A stretch of DNA of 64,000 bases from Aromatoleum toluvorans (GTDB lineage: Bacteria > Pseudomonadota > Gammaproteobacteria > Burkholderiales > Rhodocyclaceae). The translations under genes and the position numbers were made by a program. The notes under the pieces were generated by a model, which saw only the letters and a program-made list of their open reading frames with translations, was not told the origin of the DNA and searched no databases. Location: contig NZ_WTVN01000016.1 of the NCBI RefSeq assembly GCF_012910905.1, forward strand, positions 1-64,000. Reading direction: 5' to 3'. Positions 19,296 through 29,285 of the stretch are shown here, piece by piece. The number at the start of each line of letters is the position of its first letter. The stretch's first letter is position 1.

Positions 19296-20108
19296 ATGAG
19301 ACTCTCCCACGCATGGCTCGCGCTGCAGGCGATCGCGGGCCGCGAAATCGCCAAGTTCGTGCGCCAGGGCGGGCGCTTCGCCTCCGCGCTGGTGCGCCCG
19401 TTGCTGTGGCTGGTCGTCTTCGCCGCCGGCTTCCAGAACGTCTTCGGCGTGTCGATCATCCCGCCCTACGACACCTACATCCCGTACCAGGTCTACATCG
19501 TGCCGGGGCTGCTCGGCATGGTGCTGCTCTTCAACGGCATGCAGTCCTCGCTCGCGATGGTGTACGACCGCGAGATGGGCATGATGCGGCTCCTGCTGAC
19601 CGCGCCGCTGCCGCGCAGCTTCCTCCTGTTCGCGAAGCTCCTCGCCGGCACGCTGCTGTCGGTGCTGCAGGCCTACGTCTTCCTCGTGATCGCGTGGCTC
19701 TTCGGCGTCGAGGTGCCGTGGAGCGGCTGGCTCTACGCGCTGCCGGTCGTGGTGCTGTCGGGGATGATGCTGGGCGCGCTGGGGCTGCTGCTGTCCGTGC
19801 AGGTGCGCCAGCTCGAGAACTTCGCCGGCACGATGAACTTCGTGATTTTCCCGATGTTCTTCGTCTCGCCCGCGCTCTATCCGCTGTGGAAGCTGGAGGA
19901 ATCGGGCGCGGCGGTCGTGCATCTGGTCGCGCAGTGGAACCCTTTCACGCACGCCGTCGAGGCAATCCGCTTCGCCCTCTACGGTCAGCTCGCCGCAACC
20001 TCGCTCGCGATCGTCGCGGGCTGCCTCGTCGCCTTCTTCACGCTCGCCGTGCGCGGCTACGACCCGCAGCGCGGCATGCTGAGGCGAACCGGCGGCAAAC
20101 CAGCCTGA
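19296..20108 (+). CDS. ABC-2 type permease of the PQQ alcohol-oxidation cluster (PedC-like)
   Basis: 270-residue inner-membrane protein with six hydrophobic segments and the ABC-2 permease pattern (YQVYIVPGLLGMVLLFNGMQSSLAMVYDREMGMMRLLLTAPLPR; later FFVSPALYPLW). It is the membrane partner of the ATPase at 16254 and the last gene of the operon. ABC-2 permeases are usually exporters, so the presence of a binding protein in the same set is unusual; direction of transport is uncertain. Confidence 0.87.
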   Translation: MRLSHAWLALQAIAGREIAKFVRQGGRFASALVRPLLWLVVFAAGFQNVFGVSIIPPYDTYIPYQVYIVPGLLGMVLLFNGMQSSLAMVYDREMGMMRLLLTAPLPRSFLLFAKLLAGTLLSVLQAYVFLVIAWLFGVEVPWSGWLYALPVVVLSGMMLGALGLLLSVQVRQLENFAGTMNFVIFPMFFVSPALYPLWKLEESGAAVVHLVAQWNPFTHAVEAIRFALYGQLAATSLAIVAGCLVAFFTLAVRGYDPQRGMLRRTGGKPA

Positions 20109-20153
20109 GCGGCCTGAACGGTCTGCAATCCGGCTGTAACGTCGTGGAGCAGG

Positions 20154-20170
20154 TGTTCCAGAACGGAACA
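20154..20170. promoter_or_regulatory. Perfect 17-bp palindrome (candidate activator-binding site)
   Basis: TGTTCCAGAACGGAACA: six-base arms exactly complementary around a five-base centre. Related imperfect versions occur at 13522 (before the ABC operon) and 11172 (before aldB). Here it lies between convergent genes, about 1.4 kb from the pedF promoter, with no obvious core promoter next to it. Confidence 0.55.
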
Positions 20171-20241
20171 GTTGCGGCCAAAAAGAAGCCGGATGTTCGG
20201 CAAACCCCTGCATGGGTTGCACCGTGCATCCGGCAATTTCC

Positions 20242-20260
20242 CGGGCACCGTTGGTGCCCG
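20242..20260. terminator. Hairpin between convergent ABC and pedF operons
   Basis: CGGGCACC-GTT-GGTGCCCG, an 8-bp perfect stem, eight bases past the stop of the minus-strand binding-protein gene. No long T-tract follows on either strand, so termination here would be weak or rho-assisted. A wider inverted repeat (GCCGGATG at about 20189, CATCCGGC at about 20226) flanks it. Confidence 0.45.
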
Positions 20261-20268
20261 TCGATGCT

Positions 20269-21111
20269 TCAGGGCACGTTGTGCGTGATCCCGTGGGTCG
20301 CAAAGATGCGGTCGAGCTCGCCCGAGCGCTGCAGGTCGGCGAGCGCGCCCGACAGCGCCGACGCGAGCTCCTTGCTGTCGGCCTTCACCGCCATGCCCAG
20401 CGGCCAGCCCTTCACGCGCATTTCGGGCATGTTGAGCGTGTTCAGTTCGAACTGCCGGTGTTCCTTGAGCGCCGCTTCGAGCTGGCTGCGCGGCGCCATC
20501 ACGGCGCTGACCTCGCCCTTCACCATGGCTGCGGTCGCTTCACCGATGCTGCGGAAATGCACGACGTTCTCGCGCAGCCGGCCGTTCAGTACGTGCAGCA
20601 TGAAGTCGCTCGCGTGCGTGTCCAGTTCGACGCCGATCTTCTCGCGCGTGAAGGCCTCGAACGCGACCGCGGCCGAGCCCGACACCGGCGGCACGCGCTC
20701 GGGATTGCGCGCGATCGCCATCGTTTCGAGGTGGTAGGGGCCGAAGATCGCGACCTTGTCGTTCTGCGCCGCGAACTGCGCATCGACCGGCACGTGCAGC
20801 ATCAGGTCGGCGGGGCGGTGGCCGAGGTAATGGCCCTTCCACACCATGTTGCGCAGGTCGTCGGCCATGTTCTCGTCGGGCGGGAATTCGACGATCTCGG
20901 CGCGCAGGCCCAGACGCTCCGCGAGGGCCTGCGCGAGGGCGACATCGATGCCCTTGCCGCGCGCCGAAAAGGGCGCGTAATCCGCATACACGGCCACCCG
21001 CAGCGTGCCCGCCTGCTGCACCTCGAGCTGCGCGGCCGCGTAGGCCGGGAGCAGGGCCCCCGCACACAGGGCGCCCGCCGCGATCAGGAATCCACGCCGA
21101 TCATTTCTCAC
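20269..21111 (-). CDS. Quinoprotein-dehydrogenase-associated substrate-binding-like protein
   Basis: 280-residue periplasmic protein with a signal peptide (LIAAGALCAGALLPAYAAAQ) and a family-3 solute-binding fold (LRVAVYADYAPFSARGKGIDVALAQALAERLGL). It belongs to the group associated with PQQ dehydrogenases (MoxJ/XoxJ-like) rather than to an ABC importer; such proteins are thought to help maturation or activation of the dehydrogenase. It overlaps the end of pedF by 11 bases and is co-transcribed with it. No quinoprotein gene is present in the window. Confidence 0.83.
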   Translation of the reverse strand: MRNDRRGFLIAAGALCAGALLPAYAAAQLEVQQAGTLRVAVYADYAPFSARGKGIDVALAQALAERLGLRAEIVEFPPDENMADDLRNMVWKGHYLGHRPADLMLHVPVDAQFAAQNDKVAIFGPYHLETMAIARNPERVPPVSGSAAVAFEAFTREKIGVELDTHASDFMLHVLNGRLRENVVHFRSIGEATAAMVKGEVSAVMAPRSQLEAALKEHRQFELNTLNMPEMRVKGWPLGMAVKADSKELASALSGALADLQRSGELDRIFATHGITHNVP

Positions 21112-21562
21112 GTACCGTCTCCAGCCAGGCCTTGATGGCCCACATCGCCTCCTGTTGCAGCATGCCCTCGAACGGCGGCATGTATACCGCGCCGTTGCGG
21201 CTCACGCCGTGGCGGATGCGCTGCAGGAAATACTCGTCCGTTTCCGGCGCGATGTCGAGCTTGCGCAGGTCCGGCGCGATGCCGCCCGAGACGGCGCCCA
21301 GCCCGTGGCAGCGCGCGCAGTTCTGGTTGAAGGCCGAATCGCCGATGCGGATCGCCTCCTTGTTGTCGCGGTACGGATTGACGTCGCGCCATTCGTCGCC
21401 GAGCTTCGGCAGGGTCGATATGTCCACCGCCTGCGGCGTGACATCGCCGTGTGCGTGGGCCAGTCCCGCTCCGAGTGCGAGGCCGGCGGCGAGGGCCGCG
21501 GCGCGCAGTTTGCGGGTCAGTGTCTCCTTGTCGTTGTGCTTGTCCACCTTGTGATTCCTCAT
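21101..21562 (-). CDS. pedF: Cytochrome c-550 PedF
   Basis: 153-residue periplasmic monoheme cytochrome c: signal peptide ending near GLAHAHG, heme site CARCH (about residue 87) and axial-Met candidate in YMPPFEGML. PedF cytochromes accept electrons from PQQ-dependent ethanol dehydrogenases. ATG 21562 lacks a strong ribosome site; a GTG at 21547 preceded by GAGGA-like bases is an alternative. A near-perfect sigma54 promoter lies 45 bp upstream, and a sigma54 activator gene is divergent at 21814. Confidence 0.9.
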   Translation of the reverse strand: MRNHKVDKHNDKETLTRKLRAAALAAGLALGAGLAHAHGDVTPQAVDISTLPKLGDEWRDVNPYRDNKEAIRIGDSAFNQNCARCHGLGAVSGGIAPDLRKLDIAPETDEYFLQRIRHGVSRNGAVYMPPFEGMLQQEAMWAIKAWLETVREK

Positions 21563-21606
21563 CTTTGATTGACGACGCCCGGGGAACCGGATCTGCACGG
21601 TCCTTC

Positions 21607-21621
21607 GCAAGCCCTGTGCCA
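21607..21621 (-). promoter_or_regulatory. Sigma54 (-24/-12) promoter of the pedF operon
   Basis: On the minus strand TGGCACAGGGCTTGC: both boxes (TGGCAC and TTGC) match the sigma54 consensus exactly with correct spacing. Transcription would begin near 21595, about 33 bp before pedF. This is the best -24/-12 match I found in the window. Confidence 0.85.
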
Positions 21622-21813
21622 CGTTGGCCGAACGGGGCGGAATCACGGTATTTCCTTGGTAAGGCGCCTGAAAGCTGTTGGCAGGAAAATTGCTCATCTG
21701 TTGTTGCCCGGTCGGGGAATCGATTGCTTCGACCTGGTGCAGGTGCTACTTTCTGACACAAGGGACAAACAAAAAAATAGTCCCAAAAGTGACGCGCAGG
21801 AGAGGAGGAGAAG

Positions 21814-23847
<2,034 letters not shown>

Positions 23848-23877
23848 TCGTCCTGTTTATGCGTTAGACATTGTCAG

Positions 23878-23892
23878 GGGCATGGTATTTGC
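23878..23892 (+). promoter_or_regulatory. Sigma54 (-24/-12) promoter candidate for aorABC
   Basis: GGGCATGGTATTTGC keeps the invariant GG (23879-23880) and GC (23891-23892) ten bases apart and has a perfect TTGC -12 box; the -24 box differs from TGGCAC at two positions. It lies 54 bp before aorA, just after the activator gene. Confidence 0.5.
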
Positions 23893-23945
23893 CTAAAGTT
23901 GTCTGTTGTGTCCCGTAGCGAATCAACCGACGGAGGAAAACATCG

Positions 23946-24422
23946 ATGTGGAAATCGCTCTACATTGACCCCGCGAAGTGTACCGGCTGCCTGCAGTGCG
24001 AAATGGCCTGCTCGTACGAACATACCGGCGTCATCAATCCCAGCAACTCGCTGATCAAGGTCTTCAACTTCGAACACGAAGGGCGCAAGGTGCCCTACAC
24101 CTGTACCCAGTGCACCGACGCCTGGTGCATGCACTCCTGTCCGGTCGATGCGATCCGGCTCGACCTGACGACCGGCGCGAAGGTGGTGTTCGAGGACACC
24201 TGCGTCGGCTGCAAGGTGTGCACGATCGCCTGCCCGTTCGGCACGGTCAATTACAACCAGGCCACCGGCAAGGTCCAGAAATGCGACCTGTGCGAAGGCG
24301 ATCCGGCGTGCGCGAAAGCCTGCCCGACCGGCGCGATCACCTACGTCGACGCCAACTGGACCGGGCTCGGCCGCATGCAGGCCTGGGCCGCCAAGGCCAA
24401 CACCCCCGCCGCCGCGGCCTGA
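23946..24422 (+). CDS. aorA: Aldehyde:ferredoxin oxidoreductase electron-transfer subunit AorA
   Basis: 158-residue iron-sulfur protein with four cysteine quartets (CTGCLQCEMAC, CTQCTDAWCMHSC, CVGCKVCTIAC, CDLCEGDPACAKAC), i.e. sixteen cysteines for four [4Fe-4S] clusters, as in HycB/DmsB-type subunits. In Aromatoleum AOR such subunits carry electrons from the tungsten subunit AorB to the flavin subunit AorC and stack into filaments. No signal peptide, so cytoplasmic. Ribosome site CGGAGGA precedes ATG 23946; aorB follows after 15 bp. Confidence 0.93.
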   Translation: MWKSLYIDPAKCTGCLQCEMACSYEHTGVINPSNSLIKVFNFEHEGRKVPYTCTQCTDAWCMHSCPVDAIRLDLTTGAKVVFEDTCVGCKVCTIACPFGTVNYNQATGKVQKCDLCEGDPACAKACPTGAITYVDANWTGLGRMQAWAAKANTPAAAA

Positions 24423-24437
24423 GAGGAGAGGAATACC

Positions 24438-26285
24438 ATGGCATGGAATCGCAAGCTCCTGCGCGTGAACCTCACCCAGGGCACGTGCAAGGAAGAACCG
24501 CTCAACATGGAGTGGGCCAACGAATACCTCGGCTCGCGCGGCCTCGCGGCGAAGTACCTCGTCTCCGAGATCGACCCCAAGGTCGATCCGCTGTCGCCCG
24601 ACAACAAGCTGATCATGGCCACCGGTCCGCTCACCGGCACGATGGCCTCCACCGGCGGGCGCTACACCGTCAGCTGCAAGGGTCCGCTCACCGGCGCGAT
24701 CGCGTGCTCGAACTCGGGCGGCTTCTTCGGCGCCGAGATGAAGTTCGCCGGCTGGGACATGATCATCTTCGAAGGCAAGTCGCCGAAGCCCGTCTACCTC
24801 TTCATCGAGAACGACAAGGCGGAACTCCGCGACGCCTCCCACCTGTGGGGCACCAGCTGCTGGCACACCGAGGAGCAGATCAAGGCCGACCACCAGGATC
24901 CGCTGATCCGCGTCTCGTCGATCGGCAAGGCGGGCGAGAATCAGGTGCTGTTCGCGGTCGTCATCAATGACCTGCACCGCGCCGCGGGGCGCTCGGGCGT
25001 TGGCGCCGTGATGGGCTCGAAAAACCTCAAGGCGGTTGCGATCCGCGGCACCAAGGGCGTGTCGGGCGTCAAGGACTTCCCGGCCTTCCTCAAGGCGACC
25101 CAGGACGCGAAGAAGGTGCTCGCCGACAACGCCGTCACCGGCCAGGGCCTGCCCAAGTTCGGCACCCAGGTGCTGATGAACGTCATCAACGAGATCGGTG
25201 CGCTGCCCACGCGCAACCACCGCGACGTGCAGTTCGAGGACGCCGCCAAGATCTCCGCGGAGGCGATGCACGAGAAGCGCCCGACCGACGGCAAGACGCA
25301 CCTCATCACCAATGCCGCGTGCTTCGGCTGCACGATCGCGTGCGGACGCATCTCGCAGATCGACAAGGATCACTTCACCGTCAAGAACAGCCCGCAGTAC
25401 TGGGGCGCATCGGGCGGCCTGGAGTACGAAGCCGCCTGGGCGCTGGGAGCCGCGAACGGCGTCGGCGACCTCGAAGCCCTGCAGTACGCCAACCTGCTGT
25501 GCAACGAGCAGGGCATGGACCCGATCACCTTCGGTGCCACCGTCGCCGCGGCGATGGAACTCTACGAGATGGGCATCCTGACCAAGGAGCAGATCGGGAT
25601 CGAGAGTCCGTTCGGCTCGGCTGCGGCGCTTGCGAAGTTCGCCGAAATGGCCGCGAACGGTGAGGGCTTTGGCAAGGAGATCGGCATGGGGTCGGCACGC
25701 CTGTGCGAGAAGTACGGCCACCCGGAACTGTCGATGAGCGTCAAGAAGCAGGAATTCCCGGCCTACGACTCGCGCGGCATCCAGGGCATGGGCCTCGCCT
25801 ACGCGACCTCGAACCGCGGCGCCTGCCACCTGCGCGGCTACACCGTCGCGTCCGAAGTGCTGGGCATCCCGGTCAAGACCGACCCGCACGTCACCGACGG
25901 CAAGGCCGAACTCGTGAAGGCCTTCCAGGACGCGACCGCGGTGTTCGACGCGGCCGGCATCTGCGTGTTCACGTCCTTCGCGTGGACGCTCGCGGACGTG
26001 CAGCCCCAGCTCGCGGCGGCGTGCGGGCCCGAATGGACGATGGAGAAGCTCAACGAAGTGGGCGAGCGCATCTGGAACCTCGAGCGCCAGTTCAACAACG
26101 CGGCCGGTTTCACCGCCAAGGACGACAACCTGCCGCCGCGCCTGACCACCGAACCGGCCAAGACCGGCCCGGCCAAGGGCTTGGTGAACCAGCTCGACAA
26201 GATGCTGCCCGAGTACTACAAGGTCCGTGGCTGGACGCCCGACGGCGTGCCGACCTCGGAAACCCTGGCGCGACTCGGACTCTGA
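24438..26285 (+). CDS. aorB: Tungsten-containing aldehyde:ferredoxin oxidoreductase subunit AorB
   Basis: 615-residue catalytic subunit that oxidises aldehydes (including aromatic ones) to carboxylic acids at a tungsten-bispyranopterin centre. Family features: N-terminal ATGPLTGTMASTGGRYTV and NSGGFFGAEMKFAGWD, the cluster motif CFGCTIAC (C295, C298, C302) and a distant fourth cysteine in AAGICVFTSF (about 509), the same pattern as archaeal AORs. A strong ribosome site (GAGGAGAGGAA) precedes ATG 24438. A strong hairpin separates it from aorC. Confidence 0.95.
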   Translation: MAWNRKLLRVNLTQGTCKEEPLNMEWANEYLGSRGLAAKYLVSEIDPKVDPLSPDNKLIMATGPLTGTMASTGGRYTVSCKGPLTGAIACSNSGGFFGAEMKFAGWDMIIFEGKSPKPVYLFIENDKAELRDASHLWGTSCWHTEEQIKADHQDPLIRVSSIGKAGENQVLFAVVINDLHRAAGRSGVGAVMGSKNLKAVAIRGTKGVSGVKDFPAFLKATQDAKKVLADNAVTGQGLPKFGTQVLMNVINEIGALPTRNHRDVQFEDAAKISAEAMHEKRPTDGKTHLITNAACFGCTIACGRISQIDKDHFTVKNSPQYWGASGGLEYEAAWALGAANGVGDLEALQYANLLCNEQGMDPITFGATVAAAMELYEMGILTKEQIGIESPFGSAAALAKFAEMAANGEGFGKEIGMGSARLCEKYGHPELSMSVKKQEFPAYDSRGIQGMGLAYATSNRGACHLRGYTVASEVLGIPVKTDPHVTDGKAELVKAFQDATAVFDAAGICVFTSFAWTLADVQPQLAAACGPEWTMEKLNEVGERIWNLERQFNNAAGFTAKDDNLPPRLTTEPAKTGPAKGLVNQLDKMLPEYYKVRGWTPDGVPTSETLARLGL

Positions 26286-26319
26286 GCATCGCCTGACGCT
26301 CGCCTGTCGAGCGTGTGAT

Positions 26320-26349
26320 CCCTTCCCGGCGGCCCGCTGCCGGGAAGGG
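26320..26349 (+). terminator. Intra-operon hairpin between aorB and aorC
   Basis: CCCTTCCCGGC (26320-26330) pairs perfectly with GCCGGGAAGGG (26339-26349) across an 8-base loop. There is no T-tract, so it is more likely an mRNA 3'-end stabiliser or partial attenuator than a full terminator. It would favour aorAB over aorC. Confidence 0.55.
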
Positions 26350-26378
26350 CGCCTGATCGCCCAAACGAGGACGAACCG

Positions 26379-27650
26379 ATGAAACACGTGATACTCGGCA
26401 ACGGACCCGCCGGCGTCGTCGCGGCGGAAACGCTGCGCCGCGCCGCCCCCGCCGACGATATCCTGATGGTCGGCAGCGAGAACGCCCCGCCGTACTCGCG
26501 CATGGCCATTCCCTACCTGCTGGAAGAGAACATCGACGAATCGGGCACCTGGCTGCGCAAGGCACCCGACCATTTCCGCCGGCTCAACATCGGCGAACTG
26601 CGCGCGCGCGCCGTGTCGCTCGACACCGACAAGCGCCGCATCCTGTTCCACGACGGCCACTTCGAGGACTACGACCGCCTGCTGATCGCGACCGGCTCGC
26701 ATCCGGTGCGCCCGCCCATCCCCGGCGTCGACCTGCCCGAAGTGCAGACCTGCTGGACGCTAGATGATGCGCGCGCCATCGCCCGTCTCGCCCGTCCCGG
26801 CTCGCGCGTGCTGCAACTCGGCGCCGGCTTCATCGGCTGCATCATCATGCAGGCGCTGGCCGCGCGCGGCGTGCAGCTCACCGTCGTCGAGATGGGCGAC
26901 CGCATGGTGCCGCGCATGATGACGCCCCAGGCCGGCGGCATGATCAAGCGCTGGGTCGAGAACAAGGGTATCCGCGTCGTCACCAACGCCGGTGTGCAGC
27001 GCATCGACCGCGCCGGTTCCGACGGCGTTGTCGACGTCACGCTGTCGACCGGCGAAGTCCTGCCCTGCGACCTCGTGATCGTTGCGGCCGGCGTCGCGCC
27101 GAACATCGCCTTCCTCGACTCGACCCCGGTGCATGTCGCCAAGGGCGTGCTGGTCGACGACAAGCTCGAAACCAGTGTTCCGGGCATCTTCGCCGCCGGC
27201 GACGTCGCCGAGGCGCCCGACCTCTTCACCGGCGCGCACCTCGTTGCCGCAATCCAGCCCAACGCCGCCGACCAGGCGCGCGTCGCCGCGCTCAACATGG
27301 CGGGCCGCCACACCAAGCTCAACGGCGTGCTCGCGATCAACGTGCTCGACACGCTGGGCCTGATCTCGGCGTCTTTCGGCCAGTGGTGGGGCGAGGGGAG
27401 CGATGCCGGGGGGAAGGGCGTCGAGCATGTCGACGAGAACCGTTTCCGCTACCTGAGCCTGCAGTTCAAGGACGACGTGATGATCGGCGCGACTTCCATC
27501 GGCCTCACGCAGCATGTCGGCGCGCTGCGCGGCCTGATCCACGGCCAGGTGAAACTCGGCGCGTGGAAGGACCGCCTGCTCGCGAACCCGCTGCAGTTCG
27601 TCGAAGCCTACGTCGCACGCTCGCAGCAACCCATGGCGCTCGCGCGCTGA
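26379..27650 (+). CDS. aorC: AOR NAD/FAD-dependent reductase subunit AorC
   Basis: 423-residue flavoprotein of the pyridine nucleotide-disulfide reductase fold: N-terminal FAD site GNGPAGVVAAETL, NAD site LGAGFIGCIIMQAL (about 147-160) and the second FAD motif GIFAAGDVAEA (about 268-278). It transfers electrons between the FeS subunit and NAD+. GAGGA lies before ATG 26379. It is followed 17 bp later by a MoaD-like gene. Confidence 0.92.
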   Translation: MKHVILGNGPAGVVAAETLRRAAPADDILMVGSENAPPYSRMAIPYLLEENIDESGTWLRKAPDHFRRLNIGELRARAVSLDTDKRRILFHDGHFEDYDRLLIATGSHPVRPPIPGVDLPEVQTCWTLDDARAIARLARPGSRVLQLGAGFIGCIIMQALAARGVQLTVVEMGDRMVPRMMTPQAGGMIKRWVENKGIRVVTNAGVQRIDRAGSDGVVDVTLSTGEVLPCDLVIVAAGVAPNIAFLDSTPVHVAKGVLVDDKLETSVPGIFAAGDVAEAPDLFTGAHLVAAIQPNAADQARVAALNMAGRHTKLNGVLAINVLDTLGLISASFGQWWGEGSDAGGKGVEHVDENRFRYLSLQFKDDVMIGATSIGLTQHVGALRGLIHGQVKLGAWKDRLLANPLQFVEAYVARSQQPMALAR

Positions 27651-27667
27651 AGGAAGATCACGCGGAA

Positions 27668-27919
27668 ATGAAGATCGGCTTCAAGCTCTTCGCCTCGCTC
27701 ACCGACTACCTCCCGTCCGACCGCAAGGGCAACCGCGTCGAACTGGAGGTGGGCGAGGGCGCGACCATCTCCGAACTGATCGCGCGCTTCAACGTCCCCG
27801 AACGCAGCGCGCACCTCGTGCTGGTCAATGGTCACTTCGTCCCGCCCGCGCAGCGCACCTCCCGGCATCTCGTGGAGGGCGACGAACTGGCCATCTGGCC
27901 GCCGATCGCGGGTGGCTGA
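27668..27919 (+). CDS. MoaD/ThiS-like sulfur carrier in the aor operon
   Basis: 83-residue ubiquitin-fold protein ending in the diglycine IAGG needed for C-terminal thiocarboxylation. Its position at the end of aorABC suggests that it supplies dithiolene sulfur for the tungstopterin of AorB; this is inference. The frame is open further upstream (to 27383) as a shadow of aorC; ATG 27668 begins the beta-grasp core (MKIGFKLFASLTDYLP). Confidence 0.88.
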   Translation: MKIGFKLFASLTDYLPSDRKGNRVELEVGEGATISELIARFNVPERSAHLVLVNGHFVPPAQRTSRHLVEGDELAIWPPIAGG

Positions 27920-27922
27920 GCG

Positions 27923-27946
27923 GGCAGGGACGTCGCCGTTCCTGCC
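27923..27946 (+). terminator. Hairpin downstream of the aor operon
   Basis: GGCAGGGACG-TCGC-CGTTCCTGCC, a ten-pair stem with one G-T pair, four bases after the MoaD-like stop. Only a loose TTTT follows later, so it is a weak intrinsic terminator between convergent genes. Confidence 0.5.
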
Positions 27947-27959
27947 TGCGCAGTCGTTT

Positions 27960-29285
27960 TCAGATCGAACGCGGGTGCGGCAGCGCCGCAATGCCTGCGC
28001 GTGCCATGACGAGCGCGCGGCGTGCCCTTTCCTGCCAGCCGGTGCGGTGGCGCACGAACGAACGGTATGCCTCGCGCAGCAGCGTCAGTTGCAGGTACCA
28101 GTCCAACTCACGCTCGGCGAGTCTTCCGCCGCAATGCCGGCGGTAGAGCTCCACGAAACGTGACGCGACAAGCGGCCAGCGGGCCTCTCCGTCCTCGCGG
28201 CACAGCAGGCGGCCGACCAGGTCCGCGACATCGCGCGCAGGCGAATCGATCGTGAAGCTGTCATAGTCGAACAGCGCGATGCGGCCGTTCCACCACTGCA
28301 TCTGGTCGATATGGAAGTCGCCATGCACGGTTGCCATCCGGCGCGGCGCGGCGGCCTCGCGCTCGAGGTGGAAGAGCACGGCGTCCAGGTCCGCGGCGAA
28401 GCCCGTGTCCGCCCGGGCCAGGGTCGCGCACCATCTGCGCGCGAGCGCGACCGTCTCGCCAATCGGGCGGGTCTCGCGGGCGATCAGCGGTCCGGCATGC
28501 AGCACGGCCAGCGCTGCGGCGACCGCATCCAGGGTCGCTTCGGCGAACGGCCCCACCAGCCGGTCCGCAAGGGCCTCGCCGCGTACCTCCTCCTGCCAGA
28601 TCGCGTTCAGCGCCGGGCAGGACCCCAGCGGGCGGCCGACGACGAACGCGCGCGGGTCGATACAGCCCGTGCACCACAGCGAATGCATGCAGTCGCGCGC
28701 ATCGCGCCACTTTTCGCCGGCGTAGCTCTTGCCGTAGATCGCCTTCTCACGACTCGTGTCCTGGAACCCGATGCGCGCGAGACAATGGTCCTCCGGTTCG
28801 TAGCGCACGATACGGATTTCACCGATTCCCTGCCGCTCGGAGCCCGTTGCGGAAGGGGGGAGATGGGGCTGCACCGCAACGGGGTCGAGCAGGGCGGGTA
28901 GCTGCCCCATCACCGGATCGTTGGGCAAGGGCCACACGACGAGGTCCAGTTCGGGCACGTGCATCACCGGGCGGCCCAGATCGGGAATCACGCACGCCGC
29001 CGGCAGTGCGGCCCGGTATGCATCCACGCTCCGCCCGCCGGAATAGGCCTTGGCGTGGAGCCACACGGCACGCCGGGTGCCGCGCCGTGCGTGGTGCAGG
29101 TCGAGCCGGTAACAGACGTCGAGCCACGCGGCACCTTCCTCGTGAGTTCGCTCCGAAAGGTGCCACCGCGTCTGTACCACGTGGCAACGATCGATCTCCC
29201 AGGATGTCTCCCCAGGGCCGAGCAGCTGTTGACGCAGCGCTCCGGCCATCGCGTTTCCGTCGGTCAGCAAGGCTGCGTAATCCAT
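27960..29285 (-). CDS. Aminoglycoside-phosphotransferase-fold protein
   Basis: 441 residues. The C-terminal half has the kinase signature of the APH/choline-kinase family: VHGDFHIDQMQW (about 320) and LFDYDSFTIDSPARDVADLV (about 341). The N-terminal about 200 residues (VVQTRWHLSE..., KAYSGGRSVDAY, a possible nucleotide-loop-like segment) are family-specific. Substrate unknown; not evidence for drug resistance. Start ATG 29285 is preceded by GAGGG; 12 more codons upstream lack support. It is convergent with the aor operon and divergent from the tungstate genes. Confidence 0.82.
   Translation of the reverse strand: MDYAALLTDGNAMAGALRQQLLGPGETSWEIDRCHVVQTRWHLSERTHEEGAAWLDVCYRLDLHHARRGTRRAVWLHAKAYSGGRSVDAYRAALPAACVIPDLGRPVMHVPELDLVVWPLPNDPVMGQLPALLDPVAVQPHLPPSATGSERQGIGEIRIVRYEPEDHCLARIGFQDTSREKAIYGKSYAGEKWRDARDCMHSLWCTGCIDPRAFVVGRPLGSCPALNAIWQEEVRGEALADRLVGPFAEATLDAVAAALAVLHAGPLIARETRPIGETVALARRWCATLARADTGFAADLDAVLFHLEREAAAPRRMATVHGDFHIDQMQWWNGRIALFDYDSFTIDSPARDVADLVGRLLCREDGEARWPLVASRFVELYRRHCGGRLAERELDWYLQLTLLREAYRSFVRHRTGWQERARRALVMARAGIAALPHPRSI

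Noticed and set aside
23874..26702. Very long open frame antisense to aorA, aorB and the start of aorC (942 codons)
   Set aside because: It is the complementary-strand shadow of high-GC genes with clear family motifs; its translation is rich in R/H/D/V repeats and has no domain or ribosome site.
27960..29285. Phosphotransferase as an antibiotic-resistance gene
   Set aside because: The APH fold is shared by many metabolic kinases; length and N-terminal half differ from known aminoglycoside kinases and nothing around it suggests a resistance element.
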